From Bacteroidales bacterium (GTDB taxonomy: Bacteria > Bacteroidota > Bacteroidia > Bacteroidales > JAGONC01): 41,279 bases of DNA. Positions 9,187 to 18,600 of the stretch are shown in pieces (within the stretch, counting starts at the first letter, position 1; each line of letters opens with the position of its first letter). The notes under the pieces are model-generated. The model had not been told where the DNA came from. It saw only the letters and a program-made list of their open reading frames with translations, and searched no databases. The position numbers and the translations under genes were made by a program. The stretch lies in the NCBI GenBank assembly GCA_028716265.1, contig JAQUQD010000021.1, forward strand, positions 1 through 41,279, read 5' to 3'.

Positions 9187-10425
9187 CTATTCTTCCGGCA
9201 GGACCACTGGAAAATCGTACATAAAATCGATGGTTTGAGGCCGTTGAAGAATATTTCCCAGAAATTCGGCATAGCCGTCGGTAAACTGGAACCGGTTGAC
9301 GTCATAATACTCCTCAGGCAGCGAGCGGTTCCCAACCTTTCCCATGTCAATGGAATCTGTATTGAATTCCTCCAGATGATCATAGGGTACGATTTCCTTC
9401 ATCACCGGCATCTGGCCGTAGTCTTCGCGGAGAATCAGATCAACCACTTTATCGGCCAGGGTCATGGTCAGGCGGCGGTCATACTCGCTGCAGTTGCCTG
9501 ATCGCGGGTAATATCCGGTGATGACTGCCCGGGCGTCGATATGAAGCTTATTGTAAATTTCAGAGGCAACGACGCCACTGATCCCTCCAAAGCGGGGGTG
9601 GCCGTATTCGTCCACTTCAGAACTTGCATACACCACATCCACTTTCCCCAGTTTCTCGTCGAACCACCTGACACCTTCGGATACGGCAATGATCAGGGTC
9701 TTTTTGGGTGATTTAAGGTAAGATTCCTTTACAGTTTCAAGAAAGAACTCTTTGCGTTCCTGCGTGATCTCAAATTCGGGGATCAGGTACAGGTCGGCGC
9801 CTCCGAAGACTGCCGTACCTGTGAGCCAGCCGGCGTCCCTGCCCATGACCTCCATGACCAGTATCCGTGAATGCGATTCAGCAGTGGTCCTGATCCGCGA
9901 TGTATAATCGACGACAGCTTTGGCAGCGGAGGGGTAGCCCGGGCACAGCACCGCTTCTATATCGGAGTTGTTGTAATGGTGGATCGTCCTGGTCCGCAGA
10001 TCGTTGTCAATGGTTTTAGGAAAGCCGATGACCGGGACACCTTCGGTCTCATACAGGCGTTTAGCCGCTCCGTTGGTATCATCACCTCCGATGGTGACCA
10101 GTACGTCGATCTTGTACCTGTCGAGGTTATTAAGTAGCTGTGGAACCCTGGTTTCAGGATTTTTCTTTGAAGGGAAGGGATTTGTCCGGCTCGAACGCAA
10201 GGCCGATCCTCCATACCATCCGTTATACGGTTGATGGGAGAGGTCCACCACATCTCCATCACCCAGCAGTCCTTTCCATCCATGCCGGACACCATAAACA
10301 CGAAATCCAAGCAATGACGCACGGTTGCGGATCGCTTCGATACTCGAGTTGATGGCCGGCGTGTCGCCTCCTCCGGATAAGATGGCCAGTGTCTTACCGC
10401 TGAATACTTTTTCGATTCGTTTCAT
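9187..10425 (-). CDS. pfp: 6-phosphofructokinase, probably pyrophosphate-dependent
   Basis: A 412-residue glycolytic enzyme that phosphorylates fructose 6-phosphate. PFK signatures are an N-terminal SGGGDTPAINS, GGDDTNGAA (about residue 112), GFPKTIDND (about 137, with the catalytic Asp) and MEVMGRDAGWL (about 193). Two positions decide the phosphoryl donor in this family. ATP enzymes usually have GGDG and PGTIDND, while PPi enzymes have GGDD and PKTIDND. Both positions here are the PPi type, so a reversible PPi-dependent enzyme is predicted. It precedes mfd by 36 bases and has its own upstream TAATTTTG box. Membership of the PFK family is certain; the donor is inferred from these residues. 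Confidence 0.9.
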   Translation of the reverse strand: MKRIEKVFSGKTLAILSGGGDTPAINSSIEAIRNRASLLGFRVYGVRHGWKGLLGDGDVVDLSHQPYNGWYGGSALRSSRTNPFPSKKNPETRVPQLLNNLDRYKIDVLVTIGGDDTNGAAKRLYETEGVPVIGFPKTIDNDLRTRTIHHYNNSDIEAVLCPGYPSAAKAVVDYTSRIRTTAESHSRILVMEVMGRDAGWLTGTAVFGGADLYLIPEFEITQERKEFFLETVKESYLKSPKKTLIIAVSEGVRWFDEKLGKVDVVYASSEVDEYGHPRFGGISGVVASEIYNKLHIDARAVITGYYPRSGNCSEYDRRLTMTLADKVVDLILREDYGQMPVMKEIVPYDHLEEFNTDSIDMGKVGNRSLPEEYYDVNRFQFTDGYAEFLGNILQRPQTIDFMYDFPVVLPEE

Positions 10426-10501
10426 GATCAGAAGCCCGGCTTATTGTTATCCTATTGATAATCAGTATGATTATAAATATCAGGATAAAAAATTTCAGGT
10501 G

Positions 10502-10509
10502 CAAAATTA
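10502..10509 (-). promoter_or_regulatory. -7 promoter box upstream of the phosphofructokinase-mfd unit
   Basis: TAATTTTG on the minus strand, 76 bases before the phosphofructokinase ATG and just past the stop of the upstream dehydrogenase gene. It fits TAnnTTTG; no -33 TTG was found at normal spacing. The leader is AT-rich with no other recognised element. Confidence 0.5.
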
Positions 10510-10516
10510 GGCTTTT

Positions 10517-11473
10517 TTACAACCTGAATTCATTTTTTATCTTATCGATGATAACTTTTGCCATTTTGAAAGGTGACTCATCCGAGTGACCGGCTACGTG
10601 AGGGGAAAAGATCACACGATCATGCCCTGCAAGCTCCTGAAAGAGCTTCCTATCGTCATCCATGTCCAGCCGGTCAAAGGTAGTTGACTCCCATTCCAAA
10701 ACATCCAGCACCGCTCCGCGGATCTTGCCTGACCGAAGGTTCCTGACCAGATCGGCTGTCCTGACTACCTGACCACGGGAGGTGTTGACAAGGAAAAAAT
10801 CTTTACGGAAGGATTGGATAAATGCTTCATCCACCATATTGTGTGTTTCACTGGTCAGGGGCACATGAAGGCTCACCAGGTCGCATTGCTTTTGCAGTTC
10901 TTCAAGGGTAGTTTCTTTGACAAAGTCGTTCCCGTATCCTTGCTTATATTTGTCCCAGGCCAGCACTTCGGTCTGGAATCCCTTCAGGCGTTGGGCGAAG
11001 GCACTGCCCATGTTGCCGTATCCAATGATACCGACCGTTTTACCCATCAGTTCCATCCCTCGGTTGCCAGCCCTGTCCCACACACCTTTTCTGACTTCGG
11101 CATCTGCTTTCAGGAGCCGGTTAAAGAGGGCAAGGATCATCCCAATGGTATGCTCGGCCAGTGCATCTCTGTTCCCTTCCGGTGCATTCAGGCAGATGAT
11201 CCCATGGCGGCTGGCATAATCCGTATCAATGCCCTCAATACCGGCGCCAACCCGGGCAATGAACTGCAGCTTTGAGGCACAGGACAACAACCCTTCATCA
11301 AGTCTGATCCGGTTGCGGATAATAATTCCGGTATATTCAGCAAGAATGGTTCGGTAGTCCTCCGGACTGAGTTCCGGAAAATGATCACATATAAATCCCA
11401 GCCGTGTCAACTCTTCCCTCAAAAAGGGATGAGCCGTGTCGAGAAAAAGCACTTTCGATCCCCTGGCGACCAT
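10517..11473 (-). CDS. D-isomer-specific 2-hydroxyacid dehydrogenase
   Basis: A 318-residue NAD(P)-dependent dehydrogenase of the D-2-hydroxyacid family (phosphoglycerate dehydrogenase and relatives). The nucleotide-binding loop GIIGYGNMGSAFA lies at about 148-160. The catalytic triad is visible: Arg in NTSRGQVV (about 234), Glu in VLEWE (about 258) and His in HVAGHSDES (about 291). The substrate domain contains VGAGIEGIDTDYA and the conserved NAPEGNRDALAEH. There is no C-terminal ACT domain, so a regulated serine-pathway SerA is less likely than a general 2-ketoacid reductase or short PGDH. It is transcribed divergently from rfbA. Substrate is unresolved. Confidence 0.9.
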   Translation of the reverse strand: MVARGSKVLFLDTAHPFLREELTRLGFICDHFPELSPEDYRTILAEYTGIIIRNRIRLDEGLLSCASKLQFIARVGAGIEGIDTDYASRHGIICLNAPEGNRDALAEHTIGMILALFNRLLKADAEVRKGVWDRAGNRGMELMGKTVGIIGYGNMGSAFAQRLKGFQTEVLAWDKYKQGYGNDFVKETTLEELQKQCDLVSLHVPLTSETHNMVDEAFIQSFRKDFFLVNTSRGQVVRTADLVRNLRSGKIRGAVLDVLEWESTTFDRLDMDDDRKLFQELAGHDRVIFSPHVAGHSDESPFKMAKVIIDKIKNEFRL

Positions 11474-11488
11474 GGTTTATCATTTTCT

Positions 11489-11496
11489 CAAAAATA
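11489..11496 (-). promoter_or_regulatory. -7 promoter box for the 2-hydroxyacid dehydrogenase
   Basis: TATTTTTG on the minus strand, 15 bases before the ATG at 11473, fits TAnnTTTG and predicts a very short leader. It shares the 146-base divergent gap with the rfbA promoter. Confidence 0.5.
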
Positions 11497-11595
11497 AGGA
11501 ATTTAAGGATTTGGTGCTGATGTGCCGTAAGAAATCTTCCCAAAATTCAGATCCGTTACTGGTGGTGATCAGCGGAAATGACCGGAGAATTTGCT

Positions 11596-11603
11596 TACAT
11601 TTG
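11596..11603 (+). promoter_or_regulatory. -7 promoter box for rfbA
   Basis: TACATTTG matches TAnnTTTG and ends 16 bases before the rfbA ATG, so the leader would be about ten bases. The open frame extends upstream through this box to 11578, which argues against the longer start. Confidence 0.6.
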
Positions 11604-11619
11604 TCAAAATTTCAATATA

Positions 11620-12480
11620 ATGAAAGGAATCATCCTGGCAGGAGGATCGGGTACCCGGCTGTATCCCATCACCCTGGCCATCAGCAAGCAACTGATGCCC
11701 ATCTACGACAAACCAATGGTTTATTATCCGTTGTCCGTTCTGATGATGGCAGGCATCCGCGACATTCTGGTCATCTCCACGCCACATGACCTGCCTCATT
11801 TCCAAAAGCTTCTGGGGGACGGACATTCCCTGGGTCTGTCCATTCACTACGCCGAGCAGGCCATCCCCAACGGGATCGCACAGGCATTCGTCATCGGTGA
11901 GGAGTTCATAGGTCCAGACAAAGTGGCCCTGATCCTGGGCGATAACATCTTTTACGGTACCGGGATGCAGAATCTTCTACAGCAGAACAATGATCCCGAT
12001 GGCGGTGTCGTTTTCGCATACCATGTTTCCGATCCGCAACGCTATGGCGTCGTGGAGTTTGACGACGACCTGAACGCTACCTCCATCGAAGAAAAGCCGG
12101 CCCGGCCCAAATCCAACTATGCCGTTCCGGGTCTGTATTTTTACGACAACACGGTCACCGATGTGGTAAAGCGTATGAAGCCCAGCGCACGGGGTGAGTA
12201 TGAAATTACGGATGTCAACAAATATTACCTCTCACAAAAGAAGCTGAAGGTGGGTATTTTAAGCAGGGGAACGGCCTGGCTTGACACAGGTACATTCGTT
12301 TCCCTTCTTCAGGCCTCCCAGTTCGTACAGGTGATCGAGGAGCGCCAGGGACTTAAGATCGGCTGTATAGAAGAGATCGCCTATCGCATGGGTTTCATTG
12401 GCAAAGAACAACTGTACCGGATTGCACAACCTTTGATCAACAGCGGATACGGGAAATACCTTATCGACCTCATCAAATAA
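11620..12480 (+). CDS. rfbA: Glucose-1-phosphate thymidylyltransferase
   Basis: This enzyme makes dTDP-glucose from glucose 1-phosphate and dTTP, the first step of the dTDP-rhamnose and deoxysugar route for surface glycans. The ATG at 11620 gives 286 residues starting [16 protein letters not shown], the standard family start; an upstream in-frame ATG at 11578 would add 14 residues that cross the promoter box. Further signatures are [36 protein letters not shown] and AWLDTGTF. Length is normal. The other dTDP-rhamnose genes (rfbB, C, D) are not adjacent. The gene is followed after 10 bases by a polyprenyl diphosphate synthase, a lipid-carrier gene, which suggests joint expression for envelope synthesis. 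Confidence 0.96.
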   Translation: MKGIILAGGSGTRLYPITLAISKQLMPIYDKPMVYYPLSVLMMAGIRDILVISTPHDLPHFQKLLGDGHSLGLSIHYAEQAIPNGIAQAFVIGEEFIGPDKVALILGDNIFYGTGMQNLLQQNNDPDGGVVFAYHVSDPQRYGVVEFDDDLNATSIEEKPARPKSNYAVPGLYFYDNTVTDVVKRMKPSARGEYEITDVNKYYLSQKKLKVGILSRGTAWLDTGTFVSLLQASQFVQVIEERQGLKIGCIEEIAYRMGFIGKEQLYRIAQPLINSGYGKYLIDLIK

Positions 12481-12490
12481 CCAGGACCCC

Positions 12491-13465
12491 ATGTATTCCA
12501 TCAAGGCACTCCAGGATATCTTCTCTGAATCACTGTCAGGGCAGGAATTCAAACAATCTCCTCCTGAACTTTACGATCCTGTACGGTATATCTTATCCCA
12601 CGGAGGAAAGCGGTTGAGGCCGGTTCTGCTACTGGCAGGATGCGACCTGTTCGGCGGTGACATTAAGCCAGCTCTCTCCCCCGCTATCGGGATCGAGCTT
12701 TTCCATAATTTCACACTTCTCCATGATGACATTATGGACCAGGCGCCGCTGCGAAGAGGTAAATCAACGGTGCACAAGAAGTGGGATACCAATATTGCCA
12801 TCCTGTCGGGCGACACCCTCTTTGCGCTGGCCTACCAGTACCTGCTTCAATGTGACAGCGATGCACTCCCGCAGGTCATGGAAGTTTTTACCCGTACAGC
12901 CATCGAAGTGTGCGAAGGGCAGCAATGGGATATGAATTTTGAGTATCAGAAGGATGTCTCTATTGATCAGTACCTGGAAATGATCCGTTTAAAAACGGCT
13001 GTCCTTTTCGCCTGCAGCCTGAAGATTGGAGCGCTCATTGCCCGTGCGGATGCAACCGGGGCGAATAACCTGTATGACTGCGGAATGCACCTGGGCATAG
13101 CCTTTCAGCTTCAGGACGACCTGCTGGATATTTACAGCGATGAAGAGGTGTTCGGGAAAAAATCTGGCGGTGATATCGTTGCAAACAAAAAGACCTATCC
13201 CTACCTGAAGGCCCTGGAAATGGCAGATAAGGGCCTTCGCAGCAGGTTATTGCAATTGTTCGATGGTACGGCCGGGGATGTCATGGCCAAGGTCGCAGAA
13301 GTGAAAGGGATCTATTCTCAGCTTAGCATCAAAGAGCACACCCTGGATGCCATGCATGGCTATTATGCCAAAGCGCTGGTAAACCTGGGCTCAATCCCGG
13401 TGGACAATGAAAGGAAAAGCATTCTGGAATCCCTTATCCATGGGATGCAGGAGAGGATTTCATGA
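12491..13465 (+). CDS. Polyprenyl diphosphate synthase (trans-type)
   Basis: A 324-residue trans-isoprenyl diphosphate synthase that extends allylic diphosphates with isopentenyl diphosphate. Both aspartate-rich motifs are intact: DDIMD within LLHDDIMDQAPLRRG (about 78-82) and DDLLD within QLQDDLLDIYSD (about 209-213). GGKRLRP near residue 34 binds the diphosphate. The chain-length-determining stretch ahead of the first motif is GIELFHNFTLLHDD. Product length (geranylgeranyl up to octaprenyl for quinones) cannot be fixed from sequence alone. It sits 10 bases after rfbA and converges with the ABC-F gene, with one base between the stops. Confidence 0.92.
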   Translation: MYSIKALQDIFSESLSGQEFKQSPPELYDPVRYILSHGGKRLRPVLLLAGCDLFGGDIKPALSPAIGIELFHNFTLLHDDIMDQAPLRRGKSTVHKKWDTNIAILSGDTLFALAYQYLLQCDSDALPQVMEVFTRTAIEVCEGQQWDMNFEYQKDVSIDQYLEMIRLKTAVLFACSLKIGALIARADATGANNLYDCGMHLGIAFQLQDDLLDIYSDEEVFGKKSGGDIVANKKTYPYLKALEMADKGLRSRLLQLFDGTAGDVMAKVAEVKGIYSQLSIKEHTLDAMHGYYAKALVNLGSIPVDNERKSILESLIHGMQERIS

Positions 13466-13466
13466 C

Positions 13467-15416
13467 CTATGGGCGCTCTTCTTTCCATCGTTCAAGTTCC
13501 CTGTGCAACTCATCCCACAAAAATACTTCCTCGTCCAGTCTCGTTTTCAATATCGCATACCGTTCATAAAAACCGGGAACCGATAGTTCTGAATGATAGG
13601 TTACTGGATCCGACAGGTAATGATCCGCCTGGCTGATCTCCAGTTCCAGCTGATTGATGCGTTCCTCTGCCTGATGGATCTGGTTGGTGATCTTTCGTTG
13701 CTCCCTCTCCAGCTTTTTCCTTTCCTCATACTTCAGCTTCTGATCGGAAACAGGCCGTGCTTCGCTCTGGCGAGAGGCTACAGGATTGATCTCCAGCTCC
13801 TGTAAAGAAGACATTTTACGGTTTTCCAGATAATCATAAATATCCCCGATGTACTGACGGATCCCTTTTCTGCTGAATTCAAACACCTTATTGGTCAGTC
13901 CCTGCAAAAAATCCCTGTCATGCGATACGATAATCAGGGTGCCGTCATAGTGGATGAGGGCATTTTTCAGGATATCCTTCGAATACATATCCAGGTGGTT
14001 GGATGGTTCGTCAAGCACAAGGAGGTTGACGGGCCTTAACAACAGGGCAGCAATGGCCAGGCGGGATTTCTCGCCGCCTGACAGTACTTTGACCTTCTTA
14101 TAGATCGTATCTCCGCTGAAGAGGAAGTTGCCCAGGATCCCTCTTATTTTCGGCCTTGTCTCGCCCACCGCCACGTCATCAATGGTCTGGAACACGGTCT
14201 TTTCCGGATCCAATAATTCGGATTGGTTCTGGGCAAAATAGCCGATGCTGACCTGATGACCGAGCGAAGCACTGCCTTCATGGTCAAGTTCTCCGACGAT
14301 GATCCTTGAAAGGGTTGTCTTGCCTTCACCATTGCGCCCGACGAACGCGATGGCGTCATTCCTCGTGATTGCGAAGTTCAGGTCCCGCAGCACCTCCAGG
14401 TCTCCAAAGCACTTCGATAGATTTTTTGCTTCGAAGACCACCTTTCCTGACCGTGGCGCCGGAGGAAACGCGAAATGGATGGCCGACTGGTCGATTTCAT
14501 CCACTTCCACGCGTTCCATCTTCTCGATCATTTTGATCCGTGACTGAACCTGGCGGGATTTGGTATTTTTATACCGGAAACGTTCTATGAACCGTTCGAT
14601 CTGCGCGATCTGGCGCTGCTGGTTCGACCAGGTCTCCATCTGGCGTTCACGCAGCTGCTCCCGCATCACCACAAAGTCAGAATAATTGGCTTTGAAATCG
14701 ATGATCTTTCCCAGGGATATCTCGATGGTCCTGGAGGTCACGTTGTCGAGTAGCGCCCTATCATGCGAGACCAGGATAACGGCGCCGGGATAAGACATCA
14801 GGAACGATTCCAGCCACTGTATGGATTCGAGGTCCAGATGGTTGGTGGGCTCATCCAGCAGAAGGAGATCGGGCTGGACCAGCAGAAGCCTGGCCAGTTC
14901 AACGCGCATCTGCCAGCCTCCGCTCAGTTCTGACATGGGCCTGTTAAAATCTGCCGGTTTGAATCCAAGTCCCAGCAACACCTTCTCTGTCCTGGCTTCC
15001 ATGGTATAACCGCCGATCACCTCAAATCGTTCTTTTGCTTTATTCAGTCTTTCGACAAGGCGGACATAGGTATCAGAATGAAATTCCTTCATCCGGCCGA
15101 TCGCCCCGATCGTTGCACCGATCATTTCCTTTAATCTCAGCGCTTCATCGAATGCGGTCATGGCTTCCTTCATCACCGTGGCATTGCTGAAGGTATTCAT
15201 TTCCTGCGGGAGGTAGCCAACCATTTTATCGGCAGGGATGATCACCTGTCCGCTCTCAGGTTCAAATTCCTTATTGATGATGCGCAGAAGCGTCGTTTTC
15301 CCTGTGCCATTCCTCCCGACAAGCCCGATGCGGTCGCGGGGATTCACCAGGAAGGAAACATCCTCAAACAAATAATTTCCAGAGAAATGGACCGATATGT
15401 TACTGACCGAATACAC
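13467..15416 (-). CDS. ABC-F family ATPase
   Basis: A 649-residue soluble protein with two ABC ATPase domains and no membrane segments, the ABC-F layout; such proteins act on ribosomes. Walker A motifs are GRNGTGKTT (about 34-42) and GRNGEGKTT (about 363-371). Signatures are LSGGWQMRVELA and LSGGEKSRLAIA; Walker B motifs are DEPTNHLDLES and DEPSNHLDMYS. A charged interdomain linker with RYKNTKSRQVQSR lies around 270-290. The C-terminal 80 residues are a predicted coiled coil (KKLEREQRKI and following). The start is GTG at 15416. It begins MYSVSN, close to the usual ABC-F opening, and no ATG alternative exists nearby. It resembles the general Uup/YdiF-like cellular group more than a resistance subtype, but subtype is uncertain. 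Confidence 0.93.
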   Translation of the reverse strand: MYSVSNISVHFSGNYLFEDVSFLVNPRDRIGLVGRNGTGKTTLLRIINKEFEPESGQVIIPADKMVGYLPQEMNTFSNATVMKEAMTAFDEALRLKEMIGATIGAIGRMKEFHSDTYVRLVERLNKAKERFEVIGGYTMEARTEKVLLGLGFKPADFNRPMSELSGGWQMRVELARLLLVQPDLLLLDEPTNHLDLESIQWLESFLMSYPGAVILVSHDRALLDNVTSRTIEISLGKIIDFKANYSDFVVMREQLRERQMETWSNQQRQIAQIERFIERFRYKNTKSRQVQSRIKMIEKMERVEVDEIDQSAIHFAFPPAPRSGKVVFEAKNLSKCFGDLEVLRDLNFAITRNDAIAFVGRNGEGKTTLSRIIVGELDHEGSASLGHQVSIGYFAQNQSELLDPEKTVFQTIDDVAVGETRPKIRGILGNFLFSGDTIYKKVKVLSGGEKSRLAIAALLLRPVNLLVLDEPSNHLDMYSKDILKNALIHYDGTLIIVSHDRDFLQGLTNKVFEFSRKGIRQYIGDIYDYLENRKMSSLQELEINPVASRQSEARPVSDQKLKYEERKKLEREQRKITNQIHQAEERINQLELEISQADHYLSDPVTYHSELSVPGFYERYAILKTRLDEEVFLWDELHRELERWKEERP

Positions 15417-15421
15417 GCCTG

Positions 15422-15429
15422 CAAATATA
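15422..15429 (-). promoter_or_regulatory. -7 promoter box abutting the ABC-F start codon
   Basis: TATATTTG on the minus strand ends five bases before the GTG start. With the usual Bacteroidota spacing the transcript would begin at or next to the start codon, so the mRNA may be leaderless. Confidence 0.5.
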
Positions 15430-15461
15430 ATGAGAGGGATGTATTAAAATGAAATTTTTAG

Positions 15462-15568
15462 TTTAAACCACGGAGATCACGGAGAAGTAAAGAGAACACA
15501 GAGGATTGATAACGAGTCATTTGAACTCCGTGTTCTCCGTGAATCCTCCGTGTACTCTGTGGTTAAAT
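15462..15568. repeat. Inverted repeat of 9-nt CACGGAGAT-type units
   Basis: The left arm (15463-15507) is built from CACGGAGAT/CACGGAGAA/CACAGAGGA-like units. The right arm (15523-15567) carries their complement (CTCCGTGTT, CTCCGTGAA, CTCTGTGGTT). The arms pair over roughly 40 bases with mismatches around a 15-base loop. It lies between the ABC-F promoter and the terminator of the giant surface-protein gene. Repeats of this flavour are common in intergenic DNA of environmental bacteria; function is unknown. Confidence 0.8.
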
Positions 15569-15597
15569 TGGATTTTGATACACCCTCCTCAATATAA

Positions 15598-15624
15598 CAA
15601 AAAAGGGGGCTTTAAGGCCCCCTT
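15598..15624 (-). terminator. Rho-independent terminator of the giant surface-protein gene
   Basis: On the minus strand, AAGGGGGC and GCCCCCTT pair around a six-base loop and are followed by a run of Ts. It lies 20 bases past the stop of the 3081-residue gene, so it should end that transcript. Confidence 0.88.
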
Positions 15625-15644
15625 CTTTCGTTTCGGTACAGTGA

Positions 15645-18600
15645 TTACCGTGTAATCACGACCGATTTGGTAACCTTTTCGCCATTGGCTTTCATGAATT
15701 CGATCATGTAGGTTCCAGTGGCATAGGAAGTAGTATTCAGCTGGATCAGCTTGGTGCTGGTCACGTTCATGGCATCCATCACCTGGCCCATATAGTTCAT
15801 GACCCTGATCTCTGTGATATCGTCTGTCACAGCCAGTTTCACGTAATTTGTAGCCGGGTTCGGATACACCTGGATCATGCCACTGGTGAGGTCATCAATA
15901 CCCACGACAATGGTCATGGTTATGGCGACGTCCGCGGTGGAGCAGCCGAGCTCTTCAGTAAACTTAATGGTAGCGTTCTCTACGTCGCCTGGTTCAAAGA
16001 GACCTTCCGGAGCAATGAACACAGGTACTTCGACGAACTGACCCGGAGCCAGTGTTCCGGATGTGACACCCAGGGATGCCCAGGTGATCTCGGGTGTAAT
16101 GGCAGCCATCCAGTGCAGGACACCGTTACCGTCATTGCTGATAGTAACGTATTCTGTTGTCACACCGTACGGAGCCAGGTCGACCGGGATCTGCATAGGA
16201 TCAGCCACGAGAATTGGCTGGTTCAGCGCGAAGTTCTTTTCGATATCGCCGGAGATCTCCTGGTTGTAGACAACGATCGGGTTAAAGCAGTCAGCGCTGC
16301 AGGTCACATCATAGGTTCCGGGTTCAACATCGATGTAGTAATCACCATCGGCATTGGTATATACCGGCTGGTAGCCTTCCACCTCGATCATGGCACCTTC
16401 GATCGGAGCGCCACCTGCCAGTTCGGTGACAGTTCCCCACATCGTGTAGGTGACGGATTCATACACCTTGATATTGTCGACGAACCACCAGTTGATATTG
16501 TAGCTGTCGGCACCATTTCCGACAAATCTGACCTGCGTCAGTTTGCCAAGTGCGGCAGCGGAAATATCATACTTGAAGGTTGTCCATTCAATATCGTTGC
16601 TATCGTCGAACTCGGCAACCTGTAACCAGCTGGTGCCATTCCATGCTTCGATGGTCATTAAGTTGTCACCCAGGTAGCTGTATCCACTCAGGAAGAGGTC
16701 GAACTTCAGGGTAACGTTATTTTTAGCACTGGTGGCATCGATGAACGGGCTTACCAGGGCCATGGAGTAATCCTCCACTTGAGGACTCCAGTAGAATACG
16801 GCCGTTGGGGCAGGATTTCCATCACTATCCACCATGATCCAGTTTGCGCTGGGTGACGGATCGAATGTCCAGCCCTGTGTATCAAAGGATTCGGAATCCC
16901 ATGGCTCAAAGAACGGCAGGGTGGCAACGCTGAAATCGTACATGCCGATGTCAAGTACCTTGATCTGCTGATGTTTGATCTCCACACCATAAACAACCTT
17001 GGTGTTATAATCTTCAGCCTCAAATGTCACATCCCATGTTCCAGCAGGAAGATTTTGTATGATGTACTTGCCATCATAGCCCGTCTGAGTGGAATATCCA
17101 CCCGGGAGGCTGACAGTACCCATGATGACCGGCGAACCCGACTGCGCATCATATACATAACCCTTCAGAGTACCGCGGCCGGTGACTGTTGCGTAGGCAG
17201 GACCTTCTGCGAAGGATTCGCCTTCATCATAGACAGCCGACACGTAGTATTCGTAAGTACCCGGATTCAGACCGGCATCGGTATACGATGTATCAGGAGT
17301 TGGCACAAAGTCGAAGTTGGCGCCATTTCTCCACAGGTTATAACCCACCAGGCCTCTGGTTTCACCAGGAGCGGTTGCAATCTTGTCTGTTTTCACGGTT
17401 CCGAAAGCCAGGTCGCCCGAATTATGGATAACGTTCTTCACCAGTGGAGCAGTCGGAGCATAGTTGGCTACTTCTGACGCCACCCAGCCCTGGATGTTCC
17501 AGTCACCAGCGATACCGTACCCGGACATGGCTTCCCATTCGATAGCGTCGAAGCTCAGCAGGTTTCCCTTGCCGTCGTAGTTGGTGAATTCATCCCTGCC
17601 GGCAGGATAACCGGCGGCAGCCTGTACCAGCTCAAAACCGATCCACAGTTTCTGTGAGGCGTCGATCAGGATCGGATTGTTCAGCATGACTGTGTTGTAC
17701 TCCTGCTGGATGAGGGCTCCAAGCGGCTGGCTGACCACTTCGTTGGCAGCGTTTTCACCCGTCCAGACCTTCAATGTGAAGTCACAGATGCCTTCTGCGT
17801 CGGATGGTACAAATCTGACCTTCGTCAGGTACCAGGAGTCAAAGCTGATCAGATCCGCTGGTGTGAACATATGCGCATTGTACCATGTCGCAGCGCCGTT
17901 CAGACCCACTCTTCCAAAGAACACTCCGTCGTCCCATGTGATCCATTGACCGGTTGGGGCACCAGGAGCAGTCCAGGTCAGAAGAACGTCGTCATTCTCC
18001 AGCAGGAAAGCCTCCAGGTTGATCGGAGGCATCAGGTCGCCGCCAACGATGGCTTCATACGGAGGATCGAGCAGACAGCTATGACCGAAGTCATATACGC
18101 AGGTCAGGTTGTAGTAGTAGATACCACCCGGAGACACAACGTCGATATACTGTTCTGTATACACGCTCAGCGGTTCGGGGTTGATGATCACACCATCGCG
18201 ATACACGTTGAAGCCTACCAGCTCGAACTCATCCCTCTTGTCGCCGATCAGTCCGACGGCAGGAACAGGAGGATTGCTGACAGAGCCTTCACAGTAGTAG
18301 GGTGTTCCCTTCATGTTACTGACCGGTTTCACATCACCGGCTATCGGACCGTTGGCTGCCGCAGACATGATCATGTAATAATCATAGTTGACGATTGTTC
18401 CGGATGTTCCGGTATACGGTGAGATGGTCAGGTAACCTGACGGATAGGTGGCATCGTTGAATGAAACCAGCAGCTGGCTGTTGCAGTAGAACTGAATGTT
18501 ACTGCCCACGCCAACAATGGTCACCACGTTGGGAGAACCAAAGCCGGTGTTGATAGCACCTGAACTGGTCCATCCCTGGATCACTTCAGAACCACCGCCG

